64,000 nt of DNA from DASZZZ01 sp036260375 (GCA_036260375.1 DASZZZ010000044.1:54259-118258); one strand, 5' to 3'; counted from the first letter of the stretch, positions 32,721 to 40,987 are shown. The notes: generated by a model not told the origin, from the sequence alone. Numbers and translations: made by a program.

Positions 32721-33203
32721 CTAGGTGCCGGCAGGGCGCCGGACGGCCTCGACGATGAAGCAGCCGGCGCGCGTGTTGCGCACGTGGACGTAGTCGACGT
32801 CGTCGCGCTCGAACAGCGCCGCCAGCGCGTCGTCGGCGTCGGCACCCGCGACCCGCTCCTGCGCGCGCAGGATGCGGCCGGGGGCGTACGCGTTGAGCGT
32901 GACGTCGACGTCGCGCAGCTCTTCGGGGAAGCGCTCGTCGTGCGCGTACGGGTCGCAATCGTGCTCGTGCACGTAGACGGGGCTCGGCAGCGGGAACGGC
33001 TCGCGCCCCGCGAACGGGTCGTACGTGAACAGGATCACGCGCTCCTCGCCCGTGACGGTCTTGCGCAGGCACACGCGGCACGGTCCGTAGCCGGTCGCGG
33101 TCGACACGTGCGCGGGGTGCTCGTAGCCCGGCGCCAGCAGCGAGGCCCTCACCTCGCGCGCGACCTCCGGGGGCAGGGGACGCAGACGGTACGACGTCGA
33201 CAC
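32721..33203 (-). CDS. DUF1203 family protein
   Basis: 160 residues from GTG 33203. YGPCRVCLRKTVTGEERVIL, FTYDPFAGREPFPLPSPVYV, HEHDCDPYAHDERFPEEL and DVDYVHVRNTRAGCFIVEAV match DUF1203, a small family of unknown function. The two cysteines C-R-V-C and the HEHDC cluster look like a metal site. Convergent with the exporter (3 bp between stops). It shares a 16-bp palindrome with the divergent ogt gene. Confidence 0.75.
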   Translation of the reverse strand: MSTSYRLRPLPPEVAREVRASLLAPGYEHPAHVSTATGYGPCRVCLRKTVTGEERVILFTYDPFAGREPFPLPSPVYVHEHDCDPYAHDERFPEELRDVDVTLNAYAPGRILRAQERVAGADADDALAALFERDDVDYVHVRNTRAGCFIVEAVRRPAGT

Positions 33204-33266
33204 GCGGGACCTCCTTCCGAGAGAGCGCTCCGTGGACGGCGATCGTCGCCGTCCGAGTCACCGTAT

Positions 33267-33282
33267 CCTACTATAGAGTAGG
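33267..33282. promoter_or_regulatory. Operator CCTACT-ATAG-AGTAGG between DUF1203 and ogt
   Basis: Perfect 16-bp palindrome identical in both arms to the core of the TetR operator at 22.75 kb. TAGAGT (33274-33279) inside it ends five bases before the ATG at 33285, so it also overlaps a probable leaderless -10 box of ogt. Confidence 0.65.
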
Positions 33283-33284
33283 TA

Positions 33285-33841
33285 ATGACGACGGCCTCCG
33301 CGGACCGACTACGCTGCGACGAACGGGGACCTACTACACGATCCTCACGAGCCCCTTCGGCGAGCTCACGCTGACGTCCGACGGCGAGTTCCTCACCGGG
33401 CTCGAGTTCGGCGGGCGCGAGCCGGGCGGAGCGACGCGCGACGCACGGCCGTTCGACGCGGCCGCCGAGCAACTGGACGCCTACTTCGCGCGCGAGCGCA
33501 CGTCGTTCGACGTCCCGATCGCGCCCGCCGGCACGCCGTTCCAGCGGCGCGTGTGGGGCTCGCTCCAGACGATCCCCTACGGCACCGTGACGACGTACAC
33601 GGACCTCGCGCGCCGGATCGACGCCCCCGCGGCCGTGCGCGCGGTCGGGCGCGCCAACGCGACCAACCCGATCGCGATCGTGGTGCCGTGCCACCGCGTC
33701 GTCGGCCGCGACGGCGCCCTCCGCGGCTTCCGCGGCGGCGTTCAGCGCAAGGCGCAGCTGCTCGCGCTCGAGGGGTGGTCGGCCTCGGAGCGCGCCGCCG
33801 AGCCCGGCGGCGTCACGCCAGCAGACCGATCCCCAGCGTGA
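33285..33841 (+). pseudogene. ogt: Methylated-DNA-protein-cysteine methyltransferase, frameshifted near N-terminus
   Basis: The Ogt frame reads TYYTILTSPFGELTLTSDG, RRVWGSLQTIPYGTVTTYTD, RAVGRANATNPIAIVVPCHR with the acceptor Cys in PCHRV, then LRGFRGGVQRKAQLLALEGW. It has no ATG, GTG or TTG before residue 90, although similarity starts much earlier. The ATG at 33285 is in another frame; adding one G to the GGGG run at 33325-33328 joins MTTASADRLRCDERG to TYYTILTSPF and restores a normal protein of about 185 residues. Total length is 3n+2, as expected for one lost base. A homopolymer sequencing error is more likely than a true mutation. Convergent with the next gene, overlapping 29 bp. Confidence 0.8.
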
Positions 33842-34226
33842 CGACGCCGGCCGCGAGGGCGAGCGCGCCGGCGTAGAGCAACGCGATCCACCGGCTCGGG
33901 CCGGTCGCCCCGCGCTGTGCGGCGGACAGGAAGAACCCGGCGGGCATCAGGATCGCGGCGAGCGGAACGCCGCTGCGAGCGACTTGCTCGGCGGCGCCCG
34001 ACAGCCCGGACGCGTCGGCGTAGAGCTGGCACACGAGGCTCAGGACCACGAGCACGCCGGCGTGGGCGTGCCCGGCGCGGAAGAACGCGCGCTGGAAGTC
34101 GGTGACGTCGCGCCGGCGCAGCACGCGCAGCACGAACAGTCCTCCGGACTGCACCGCGACGACCGTCAGCAGCAGGATGCCGGCGGTCCTCTGGGCGTCG
34201 TCCGACAATGCGATCGCCGTGTCCAC
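33813..34226 (-). CDS. Four-helix integral membrane protein of unknown function
   Basis: 137 residues from GTG 34226. Four membrane helices: AGILLLTVVAVQSGGLFVL, HAGVLVVLSLVCQLYADAS (preceded by FFRAGHAHA), VARSGVPLAAILMPAGFFLS and WIALLYAGALALAAGVVTLG. The FRAGHAHAG element at the second helix, rich in His, recurs in small uncharacterised actinobacterial membrane proteins; it might bind a metal or haem. No close functional assignment is possible. Its 3' end overlaps ogt on the other strand. Confidence 0.6.
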   Translation of the reverse strand: MDTAIALSDDAQRTAGILLLTVVAVQSGGLFVLRVLRRRDVTDFQRAFFRAGHAHAGVLVVLSLVCQLYADASGLSGAAEQVARSGVPLAAILMPAGFFLSAAQRGATGPSRWIALLYAGALALAAGVVTLGIGLLA

Positions 34227-34328
34227 GTGCGCCTCCGATCGTCGTGGCCGCCAGCGCGGCGACCGGTGCCCGAGCCGGCGACCGCACCGTAGAACGCTAC
34301 ACAGACCGTCGACCGCGCCGCGCGTCTT

Positions 34329-35750
34329 TCACACGTGCGACGGCAACGTGCCTAGCGCGGGCAGGAGCGCGTCCTCCTCGAGCTCGAGGTGCGCGAGCAG
34401 CTCGCCGGCGAGCCGGTCGGCGACCGCGCGCACGTCGTCGATGCGGGAGGGGTCCTGCATGAGCGCGACGACCGCGTCGTCGAGCTCCACCACGATGCGG
34501 GCGATGACGTCGTGCTCGCGCTCGAGGCGCTCGATCACGGGTTCGAGCGACGGGTCCGCGGCGAGCAGGTCGGGGAACATGCGCCGGTCCTCGACGGTGT
34601 GGTGCGACGCGACGAAGCGGCAGTAGGCGGCGCAGAACGCCCCGAGCGACATGTAGTTCTGGCGCAGCGCGAGGCGGTTGATCGTCGAGCGCAGGTCCTC
34701 CGGACGCGTGTTGCCGCGCGCCAGCAGCTCGACCGCCTCGCGCAGCTCGGCGAGCTGGCGGCGCAGCTCGTCGTGGACCTGCAACAGCATCTGCTGATTC
34801 GCGTGCCCGGTCGCGTCGCGCGCGGGCACGGGCGGGGCGGAGGGGGCGGGCGTCGGCGCGCCGGTCCGCGCCCGCGCGACGGCGGCGCGCACGGCCGGGG
34901 CGACCTCGGACGCGAAGCGCTCGACGTCGGACGTCGCGCCCGGCGCGACCGCGAGCACGAAGGCGCTGATCCCGTGCTCCAGCGCGAGCTCCGTGAGCTG
35001 CTCGGCCCACGTCTCGGCCGGAGCTCTGAGGAACCCGCTCGCGCGGGCCTCGAAGGCGCCGTCGACGTTGTAGACGCGCCTGATCTGCGCTGGATCGCGG
35101 CCCGCGTCCTCGGCCGCCGCGTCGAGCACGCGCGTCCGCGCGCCGAGCCGGTCGGGCGGCAGGTACGCCGACGACGGGATCCATCCGTCGGCGACGCGGC
35201 CCACGAGCCGGAGCATGCGCGTGCCGTAACCGCCGACCCAGACGCCGATCGGATGCAGCGGCTCGGGCCCGGGCTTCGCGCCCCACACTCGGTAGTGCTT
35301 GCCGTCGACGCGCGCGGCCGCGCCCGGCGTCCACAGCGCGCGCACGATCGCGATCGCCTCCTCGAGCGCCTCGAGCGCCTCGCCCGGCGTGCGGCGGGGC
35401 CCGCCGTTGGCCTCGATCGCGTCCCAGAACGCGCCGGCGCCGAGACCGAGCTCGACGCGCCCGCCGCTGAGGACGTCGAGCGTCGCCGCGCTGCGCGCCA
35501 GCACCGCGGGCGGCCGCAGCGGGAGGTTCACGACGTCGGGGACGAGGCGGATGCGCTGCGTCACGGGCGCCAGCCCCGAGAGCAGCGTCCACGTGTCGAG
35601 GAACGCGGGCTGGTACGGGTGGTCCTGGACCGCGAACAGGTCGAGCCCGAGCGCGTCGGCCCGCACGGCCATGTCGGTCACGGCCCGGTGATCGCGCGCG
35701 CTCGGAGGCACGAAGACGCCGAACAGGAGGTCGTGCCCGTAGTCGGTCAC
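34329..35750 (-). CDS. Luciferase-like flavin oxidoreductase fused to a hemerythrin domain
   Basis: 473 residues from the GTG overlapping the DsbA-like stop (GTGA). Residues 1-300 are an LLM-class TIM barrel: FGVFVPPSARDHRAVTDMAV, LFAVQDHPYQPAFLDTWTLL, RLVPDVVNLPLRPPAVLARS, GGRVELGLGAGAFWDAIEAN, PIGVWVGGYGTRMLRLVGR. After a Pro/Ala linker, residues 330-473 form a hemerythrin (HHE) helix bundle with FVASHHTVEDRRMFPDLL, RLEREHDVIARIVVELDDAV and LLAHLELEEDALLPAL. The first part would use F420 or FMN; the second could bind di-iron or oxygen. In one chain this suggests oxygen- or redox-tuned oxidoreductase action. Upstream-coupled to a FrnE-like gene. Confidence 0.85.
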   Translation of the reverse strand: MTDYGHDLLFGVFVPPSARDHRAVTDMAVRADALGLDLFAVQDHPYQPAFLDTWTLLSGLAPVTQRIRLVPDVVNLPLRPPAVLARSAATLDVLSGGRVELGLGAGAFWDAIEANGGPRRTPGEALEALEEAIAIVRALWTPGAAARVDGKHYRVWGAKPGPEPLHPIGVWVGGYGTRMLRLVGRVADGWIPSSAYLPPDRLGARTRVLDAAAEDAGRDPAQIRRVYNVDGAFEARASGFLRAPAETWAEQLTELALEHGISAFVLAVAPGATSDVERFASEVAPAVRAAVARARTGAPTPAPSAPPVPARDATGHANQQMLLQVHDELRRQLAELREAVELLARGNTRPEDLRSTINRLALRQNYMSLGAFCAAYCRFVASHHTVEDRRMFPDLLAADPSLEPVIERLEREHDVIARIVVELDDAVVALMQDPSRIDDVRAVADRLAGELLAHLELEEDALLPALGTLPSHV

Positions 35751-36463
35751 GACGAGCGCTCGGGCACCGCGCACGAGCCGTCGTCGCACGCCGGAGCGGA
35801 CCCCGGCCGGACGTCGAGCGGCGCCCGCTCGTCCCACGCGCGCGTGAGCACTTCGAGCAGGAGATCCGACGGCTGCGCGCCCGCGACGCCGTAGCGCCCG
35901 TCGACGACGAAGAACGGGACCGCCGAGATGCCGTACGCCCGCGCGCGTCGTTCGTCGGCGCGCACCTCCCCCGCGAAACGGTCCGACGCGAGCACGGCGC
36001 GGACCTCGCCCTCGTCGAGCCCGGCGTCGACGGCGACCTGTGCGAGGTCGTCGTGGTGCGACACCCGCAGCCCGTCGCGGAACGTGGCGCGGTCCAGACG
36101 CTCCTTGACGTCGTCCTGGACCCCCCTGCGCAGCGCGAGGTGCAGCAGGCGATGCGCGTCGAAGGTGTTGCCGGGGCGCAGCAGGTCGAAGCGGAGCTCG
36201 AGCCCGTCGGCGGCCGCGACCCCGGTCATGTTCTCGATCATGGCGCGGGCGTCGGCGACGCTCGTGCCGTACTTGGCCGCGAGGCGCTGCGCGTAGTCGA
36301 TGCGGCCGTCGGGCGACGGAGGCGCGGACGGGTCGAGCTCGAACGAGCGCCACACGACCTCGACCGCGTCCCGCGGCGCGAAGCGCGCGAGCGCGGCCTC
36401 GAGCCGGCGCTTGCCGACGTAGCACCACGGGCACACGACGTCGGACCAGATGTCGATCCTCAT
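35747..36463 (-). CDS. DsbA/FrnE family thioredoxin-fold oxidoreductase
   Basis: 238 residues from ATG 36463. MRIDIWSDVVCPWCYVGKRR holds the CPWC active site at the first strand, as in FrnE, and there is no signal peptide, so it acts in the cytosol. The inserted helical domain (about 40-150) and the cis-Pro region AYGISAVPFFVVDGRYGVAG are present. FrnE-like proteins are polyketide or stress-linked thiol oxidases/isomerases. A C-terminal CDDGSC pair adds two more cysteines, which could be a metal or relay site. Coupled by GTGA to the flavin-hemerythrin gene, so a shared redox role is likely. Confidence 0.88.
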   Translation of the reverse strand: MRIDIWSDVVCPWCYVGKRRLEAALARFAPRDAVEVVWRSFELDPSAPPSPDGRIDYAQRLAAKYGTSVADARAMIENMTGVAAADGLELRFDLLRPGNTFDAHRLLHLALRRGVQDDVKERLDRATFRDGLRVSHHDDLAQVAVDAGLDEGEVRAVLASDRFAGEVRADERRARAYGISAVPFFVVDGRYGVAGAQPSDLLLEVLTRAWDERAPLDVRPGSAPACDDGSCAVPERSS

Positions 36464-36578
36464 GCCGGTTCGAACGCGCGCGGGGGCGCGCGTCTTCCGG
36501 ACGGCGCGGAGACCGGCGCGGTTCGCGGCGCGGACGCGCGGGTAGGAGCGCCGCGGCGTCGAGGGAGGGAGCAGGTTC

Positions 36579-37379
36579 GTGCCGGTCGAGGACTCCGTCG
36601 TGCGCGCCCGCGGTCGCGGCGCTTCCGTCGCGTGGACGGGCTGGGGCCGCGCCGAGCACACGGTCGCGGCGGGAACGCTCGTGCACGCCGCGGTGGCCGG
36701 TCGTCCGAACGCGCCCGAGGTCGTATGCGTTCACGGGCTCGGCTGCTCCCACCGCTACTTCGGCCCGTTCGCGCGCGCCCTGGCCCCGGCGGCGCGCGTC
36801 GTCGCCCCCGACCTTCCGGGCTTCGGGCGGACGACCGGGCCGCGCGAGGCACTCGACGTGCGCGGCCTGTCGCTCGCGCTCGCCGCGTGGGTGCGGACGA
36901 CGCGCCGCGCCGGCGCGGCGTTCGTCGCCAACTCGCTCGGGTGCCAGGTCGTCGTCGACATGGCGGCGCACTCGCCCGAGCTCGTCGGACCGGTCGTGCT
37001 GACGGGACCGACGATGGACCCGCACGCGCGCACCGCGGCGCGCCAGGCGGCGCGGCTCGCGGCCAACGTTCCGTTCGAGCGCCCGTCGCTCGGCGTCGTG
37101 CTCGCGCGCGACTACCTCGCGTGCGGTCCGCGCCGGTTCGCGGCGACGTTCGTGCACGCGCTCGCGGACCCCGTCGAACGCAAGCTGCCGTTGGTGCGTG
37201 TGCCGGCGGTCGTGGCGCGCGGCGCGCGCGACCCGATCGTGCCGCGGGCGTGGGCGACCGAGGCCGCCGGCCTGTTGCCGTCGGGCGCGCTCGTCGAGGT
37301 CCCGGGCACGGGCCACGTCGTCAACTACTCGGCCCCCGACGAGCTCGCGGCGGTGACGCGCGACCTGCTCGGACGGTGA
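36579..37379 (+). CDS. Alpha/beta-fold hydrolase
   Basis: 266 residues from GTG 36579, with GGAGGGAGCAGG upstream. The lid-less alpha/beta fold shows VVCVHGLGCSHRYFGPFARA (oxyanion), VVAPDLPGFGRTTGPREALD, the nucleophile elbow FVANSLGCQVVVDMAAHSPE (Ser in N-S-L-G), the acid near GARDPIVPRA and the His in VPGTGHVVNYSAPDE. Typical esterase, lipase or haloalkane-dehalogenase-like scaffold; the N-S-L-G elbow and the absence of a second Asp/Trp pair favour an esterase. Convergent with a glycosyltransferase; hairpin between. Confidence 0.82.
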   Translation: MPVEDSVVRARGRGASVAWTGWGRAEHTVAAGTLVHAAVAGRPNAPEVVCVHGLGCSHRYFGPFARALAPAARVVAPDLPGFGRTTGPREALDVRGLSLALAAWVRTTRRAGAAFVANSLGCQVVVDMAAHSPELVGPVVLTGPTMDPHARTAARQAARLAANVPFERPSLGVVLARDYLACGPRRFAATFVHALADPVERKLPLVRVPAVVARGARDPIVPRAWATEAAGLLPSGALVEVPGTGHVVNYSAPDELAAVTRDLLGR

Positions 37380-37415
37380 CGACCGCCGGGTGCGCGGCGT
37401 GCCCGTCGGCGCGCC

Positions 37416-37436
37416 CGAGCGCGCGCGACGCGCTCG
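37416..37436. terminator. Hairpin between convergent hydrolase and glycosyltransferase
   Basis: CGAGCGCG (37416-37423) and CGCGCTCG (37429-37436) form an 8-bp perfect stem with a 5-base loop right before the end of the convergent gene at 37437. Useful for both strands; no T-run. Confidence 0.45.
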
Positions 37437-38471
37437 TCAGCGCGCCGCGAGCGCGCGCAGGTGGCCGAAGAACGCGCGCGCGGTGTCGTCCCACGTCGGG
37501 AACGCCATGGCCCGCGCGCGCGCGGAGCGGCCCATGGCGGCGCGCGCGCCGTCGTCCTCGGCCAGCCGGCGCAGCGCCGACGCGAGCGCGGCGACGTCGC
37601 CGGGCTCGAGGACGACGCCGTCGACGCCGTCGCGCGCGAGGTACGGAAGGTTGCCGGCACGCCACCCGACGACCGGGAGCCCGGCCGCCATCGCCTCGCC
37701 GTACACCGTGCCGTACGGCTCCGCGACGCTCGGCATGACGAACACGTCGGCGTCGCGGTAGAGGGCCGCGACGCGCTCGCGCGCGACGACGCCGTGCACG
37801 ACGACGCGTTCGCCCAGCGCCGCGATGCGGCGGCGGACGCGCGCCGCGTAGCGCTCGTCGACGCGTTCGTCGCCGGCGAGGTGCAGCGTCGCGGTTCCCT
37901 CGGGCAGGGTCGCGAACGCGTCGAGCAGCTCGACGATGCCCTTGCGCGCGACCCAGTTGCCGACGCACAGCAACGCGACTTTCCGTCCGCGGCGCAGGTC
38001 GGTCACCGACGGCTCCGGCGCGGCGGCGACGTCGCGCCCCGGGGCCACGACGCGGACGTCGGCGTGCTCGCGGCGCATCCGTTGCGCCAGCGACTCGCTC
38101 GCGACGAGCAGCACGGGCATGCGGGCGTACGCGCGCAGGTCGAGCCACGCCTGCACGCGCGTCCTCAGCGCGCCGTGCTCGATCCCGCCGGGCTCCTGGT
38201 GCAGCATCCCGGCCACCGGGCGCGGCACGCACCGCAACCACGGCGCGACGAACGCGGCCGCGATGCTGTCTACGACCACGACGTCGGCATCCGACGCGCG
38301 CGCTGCCACGCCCCGGCCCCACAGAGCGGGAAGCGGGAACGGCCGCGCCGGGAACGACGCGAAGCTCAGCTCGGCACCGTGGCGGGGCGCGACCTCGGCC
38401 ATGCGGCGGTGGTATAGGTAGCCGCCGGTCTGGGTGGCCGGATCGCCCAGAGTCACGAGGGACACCCGCAT
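37437..38471 (-). CDS. Glycosyltransferase family 4 protein
   Basis: 344 residues from ATG 38471 (an ATG at 38480 would overlap the divergent gene more). The GT-B fold is seen with an N-terminal acceptor domain (QTGGYLYHRRMAEVAPRHGA, EPGGIEHGALR) and a C-terminal donor domain with VALLCVGNWVARKGIVELLD, YRDADVFVMPSVAEPYGTVY and the EX7E motif within PYGTVYGEAMAAGLPVVGW. It would use a nucleotide-sugar. Part of a set with a second GT4, a pterin-synthase-like enzyme and a RibA fusion. Its start codon shares two bases with that of the divergent glycosyltransferase. Confidence 0.88.
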   Translation of the reverse strand: MRVSLVTLGDPATQTGGYLYHRRMAEVAPRHGAELSFASFPARPFPLPALWGRGVAARASDADVVVVDSIAAAFVAPWLRCVPRPVAGMLHQEPGGIEHGALRTRVQAWLDLRAYARMPVLLVASESLAQRMRREHADVRVVAPGRDVAAAPEPSVTDLRRGRKVALLCVGNWVARKGIVELLDAFATLPEGTATLHLAGDERVDERYAARVRRRIAALGERVVVHGVVARERVAALYRDADVFVMPSVAEPYGTVYGEAMAAGLPVVGWRAGNLPYLARDGVDGVVLEPGDVAALASALRRLAEDDGARAAMGRSARARAMAFPTWDDTARAFFGHLRALAAR

Positions 38472-39558
38472 GCGCGTCATTCACGTGTCGCCGACGGCGT
38501 TCGGCGACGACGGTCTCTTCGGCGGGGGCGAGCGGTACCCCGTCGAGCTCGCGCGTGCGCTCGCCCGCGAGGTCGACTGCAAGCTCGTCACGTTCGGCGC
38601 GCGCTCGTCGTCGCGGCGGGTCGAGGGTCTCGACGTCACCGTGCTCGAGCGGCGCGCGCTGGTGGCGGGCCATCCCGCGCATCCCGTCGCGCGCGGCATG
38701 GTGCGCGCGCTCGCCGGCGCGGACGTCGTCCACGCGCACCATCTGCGCGCGCTGCCGAGCCGCGTCGCGGCGGTCGCCGCGTGGGCGCGACGGCAGGCGC
38801 GAGCGGTGACCGACCACGGCCTCGGGCCGGGGCGGTGGCCGCGGCTCGACGCGCGTCTGTTCGACGGGTTCCTCACGGTGTCACGCTACTCGGCCGCGAC
38901 GCTGAGGGCGCCCGCCCACAAGACGACCGCCATCTACGGCGGCGCGGACACGGCGCGCTTTCGTCCCGAGCCGGGCGCGGAGCGCGACGGCGTCCTGTTC
39001 GTCGGCCGCCTGACGCCGCACAAGGGGGTCGACCGCCTCATCGAGGCGCTGCCGTCCGGTGCGACGCTGACGATCGCGGGAACCGGGGGCCACGACTCCC
39101 GGCCCCCGGCGCGCGACTATCCGGCGCTGCTCGAGCGGCTCGCGCAGGGACGCGACGTGCGCTTCGCCGGCCGCGTCGACGAGCGCGACCTCCCCGCCCT
39201 CTACCGCAGCGCGAGCGTCGTGGTGCTGCCGTCGGTCCACGAGACGCGCTACGGCGCGCGCGTCGCGATCCCGGAGCTGCTGGGGCTGTCGCTGCTCGAG
39301 GCGATGGCGAGCGGGACGCCGGTCGTCGCGTCCGACGTCGGCGGCCTTCCCGAGGTCGTCGTCGACGGCGTGACCGGCTTCGTCGTCCCCGCCGGCGACG
39401 TCGCCGCGCTGCGCGCCCGCCTCGGCGAGCTCCTCGGGGACCGGCGCCGCGCGGGCGCCATGGGCGACGACGCGCGCGCCCACGTCGTCGAGCGCTTCAC
39501 GTGGGACGCGTGCGCGCGGCGCTGCCTCGGCGCCTACGAGCGGATGGGGGCGGCGTAG
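38470..39558 (+). CDS. Glycosyltransferase family 4 protein
   Basis: 362 residues from ATG 38470, with GAGGGA seven bases before it. GT-B features: the N-terminal loop GDDGLFGGGERYPVELARAL, DVVHAHHLRALPSRVAAVAA, then the donor domain GVLFVGRLTPHKGVDRLIEA, VVVLPSVHETRYGARVAIPE and LGLSLLEAMASGTPVVASDV with the EX7E motif and GLPEVVVDGVTGFVVPAGD. The ETRYGARVAIPELLG form differs from the usual EPFG loop. Divergent from a second GT4 gene with overlapping starts, and convergent with the pterin-synthase-like gene (25 bp overlap). Confidence 0.88.
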   Translation: MRVIHVSPTAFGDDGLFGGGERYPVELARALAREVDCKLVTFGARSSSRRVEGLDVTVLERRALVAGHPAHPVARGMVRALAGADVVHAHHLRALPSRVAAVAAWARRQARAVTDHGLGPGRWPRLDARLFDGFLTVSRYSAATLRAPAHKTTAIYGGADTARFRPEPGAERDGVLFVGRLTPHKGVDRLIEALPSGATLTIAGTGGHDSRPPARDYPALLERLAQGRDVRFAGRVDERDLPALYRSASVVVLPSVHETRYGARVAIPELLGLSLLEAMASGTPVVASDVGGLPEVVVDGVTGFVVPAGDVAALRARLGELLGDRRRAGAMGDDARAHVVERFTWDACARRCLGAYERMGAA

Positions 39559-39908
39559 CCCCCGAACGCGACCGGCGACTCCCACGCGCGCACCGACAGC
39601 TCCCCGTCGACGCCGAGCCTCGGCGCCAGCGCGCCGTGCGCCCAGCGCGCGAGCACCTCGACCGTGACCGCGGCGGCATCCGGCGGCCGCACGACGTCGA
39701 CGTTCTTGCCCGCGACGACGGCGACGATCTCGTCGAGCGCGGCGTCGAGGACGTCGATGTCGCACACCATCCCGCGCTCGTCGAGCTCGGCGCGCGACAC
39801 GACGACGTCGAGACGGTAGTCGTGCGTGTGCAGCTCGCCCTCGGGTCCGTCCACGTCGGGCATGACGTGCCACGCGACGAAGCTCTTCGACAACCCCGTC
39901 TCGTACAC
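39534..39908 (-). CDS. 6-pyruvoyl-tetrahydropterin synthase/QueD-like protein
   Basis: 124 residues from GTG 39908, normal for the family. LSKSFVAWHVMPDVDGPEGE and LHTHDYRLDVVV match the zinc-binding His pattern of PTPS/QueD (one His after F-x-A-x-H, then H-x-H). A later VCDIDVLDAALDEIVAVVAG corresponds to the V-x-D-F-x-x-L element, and VLARWAHGALAPRL follows. The catalytic Cys of classical PTPS is not seen, and the FAAAH consensus is altered. Enzymes of this fold act on dihydroneopterin triphosphate. Here it forms an operon with an MDR dehydrogenase, next to RibA-type GTP cyclohydrolase II, an odd pairing. Confidence 0.8.
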   Translation of the reverse strand: MYETGLSKSFVAWHVMPDVDGPEGELHTHDYRLDVVVSRAELDERGMVCDIDVLDAALDEIVAVVAGKNVDVVRPPDAAAVTVEVLARWAHGALAPRLGVDGELSVRAWESPVAFGGYAAPIRS

Positions 39909-39909
39909 G

Positions 39910-40890
39910 TCAGCGCTCCCCGTACGACAGAGCGACGTGCATCGCGCGGTCGTCGCCGCGGTCGAGCGCGTCGAACGCGTCGGCGGCGCGCGCGAACGGG
40001 TACACGTGCGTGGCGAGACGCTTGAGCGGCAGCTCTCCCAGCAACCGCACCGCGTGCGCGCGGCGGCGTTCGACCGTCCACCGGTCGGCCATCCGCGCCG
40101 GGATCGTCGACACCTGGACGCTCCGGATCGTGAGGCGGCGCCGGTGGAACTCCGCGCCGAGCGCGAGCGTCGCCGGCTTCGTCCCGTACCACGACGCGAC
40201 GAGCGCCGTGCCCTCGTGCGCGAGCAGCGGCAGCGCTTGCGCGAGCGCGGCCGGGTTGCCGCTCGCCTCGACCACGAGCGGCGCGTCCGCCGCCCGCGCG
40301 CGGGCATTCTCCGGCGCAACCGCCTCGACGTCCAGCTCGGCGGCGAGGGCGCGCCGCGCCGAGCTCGGGTCGACGCCGACGACGCGCGCCCCGGCGCGCT
40401 GGAGCAACAGCGCGGCGAGCGTGCCGACGCATCCGAGTCCCGTCACGACCACCGTGTCGCCGAGCGACGGCGCCGCGTCGAGCGTGATCTGCAGTGCGAT
40501 CTCGACGAGAGGGAACATCGTCGCGACGCGCGCGTCGACGTCGCCGAGCACGATCGCGTCGCGCGTCGCGCACACGAAGCGGTCCTGGTGCGGATGGAAC
40601 GCGAACGCGAGCGTCCCGGCCCCCAGGTCGCCGGAGGAGGATTCGACGACGCCGACGCACGCGTAGCCGTAGTGGAACGGGTACGAGAACGTGCCGCCGA
40701 GCGCGCCGATCGTGTCGTCGAGCGGCGTATCGGGGTCGATCTCCCCGCGGTACGCGAGCAGCTCGGTCCCCGAGCTGATGCCCGAGTACAGCGTTCGCAC
40801 GAGGATCTCGTCGCGCGCCGGCTCGTCGAGCGCGCGCTCGACCAGAGCGAGCTTGCGCGGGGCGACGAACTGCAGTGCAAGGGCGCGCAT
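39910..40890 (-). CDS. Zinc-binding dehydrogenase (MDR superfamily)
   Basis: 326 residues from ATG 40890. The MDR fold has an N-terminal catalytic domain (LVRTLYSGISSGTELLAYRG, FHYGYACVGVVESS) and a Rossmann domain with VVVTGLGCVGTLAALLLQRA (GxGxxG) and LVVEASGNPAALAQALPLLA. The structural zinc four-Cys lobe is absent and the catalytic zinc ligands look changed (SGISSGTE instead of C-G-T-D), as in the group of bacterial sugar or polyol dehydrogenases found beside PTPS-like genes. It likely oxidises an alcohol on a sugar or pterin side chain. Its stop is two bases from the start of the PTPS-like gene. Confidence 0.82.
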   Translation of the reverse strand: MRALALQFVAPRKLALVERALDEPARDEILVRTLYSGISSGTELLAYRGEIDPDTPLDDTIGALGGTFSYPFHYGYACVGVVESSSGDLGAGTLAFAFHPHQDRFVCATRDAIVLGDVDARVATMFPLVEIALQITLDAAPSLGDTVVVTGLGCVGTLAALLLQRAGARVVGVDPSSARRALAAELDVEAVAPENARARAADAPLVVEASGNPAALAQALPLLAHEGTALVASWYGTKPATLALGAEFHRRRLTIRSVQVSTIPARMADRWTVERRRAHAVRLLGELPLKRLATHVYPFARAADAFDALDRGDDRAMHVALSYGER

Positions 40891-40987
40891 CGCGCGTGTC
40901 GTACCCTCCTCTAGCCGGGCGGAACGGACCCGGCCGCCGGGCGACCGAACCCGGCCGTATCGTCTCACGAAAGGACGACGACGAAGC

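Noticed and set aside
34329..37316. A 995-codon open frame on the minus strand
   Set aside because: Only the part to 35750 shows protein-family motifs. The remainder is antisense or out of frame to the DsbA-like and hydrolase genes and Arg-rich, as expected from GC-rich shadow frames.
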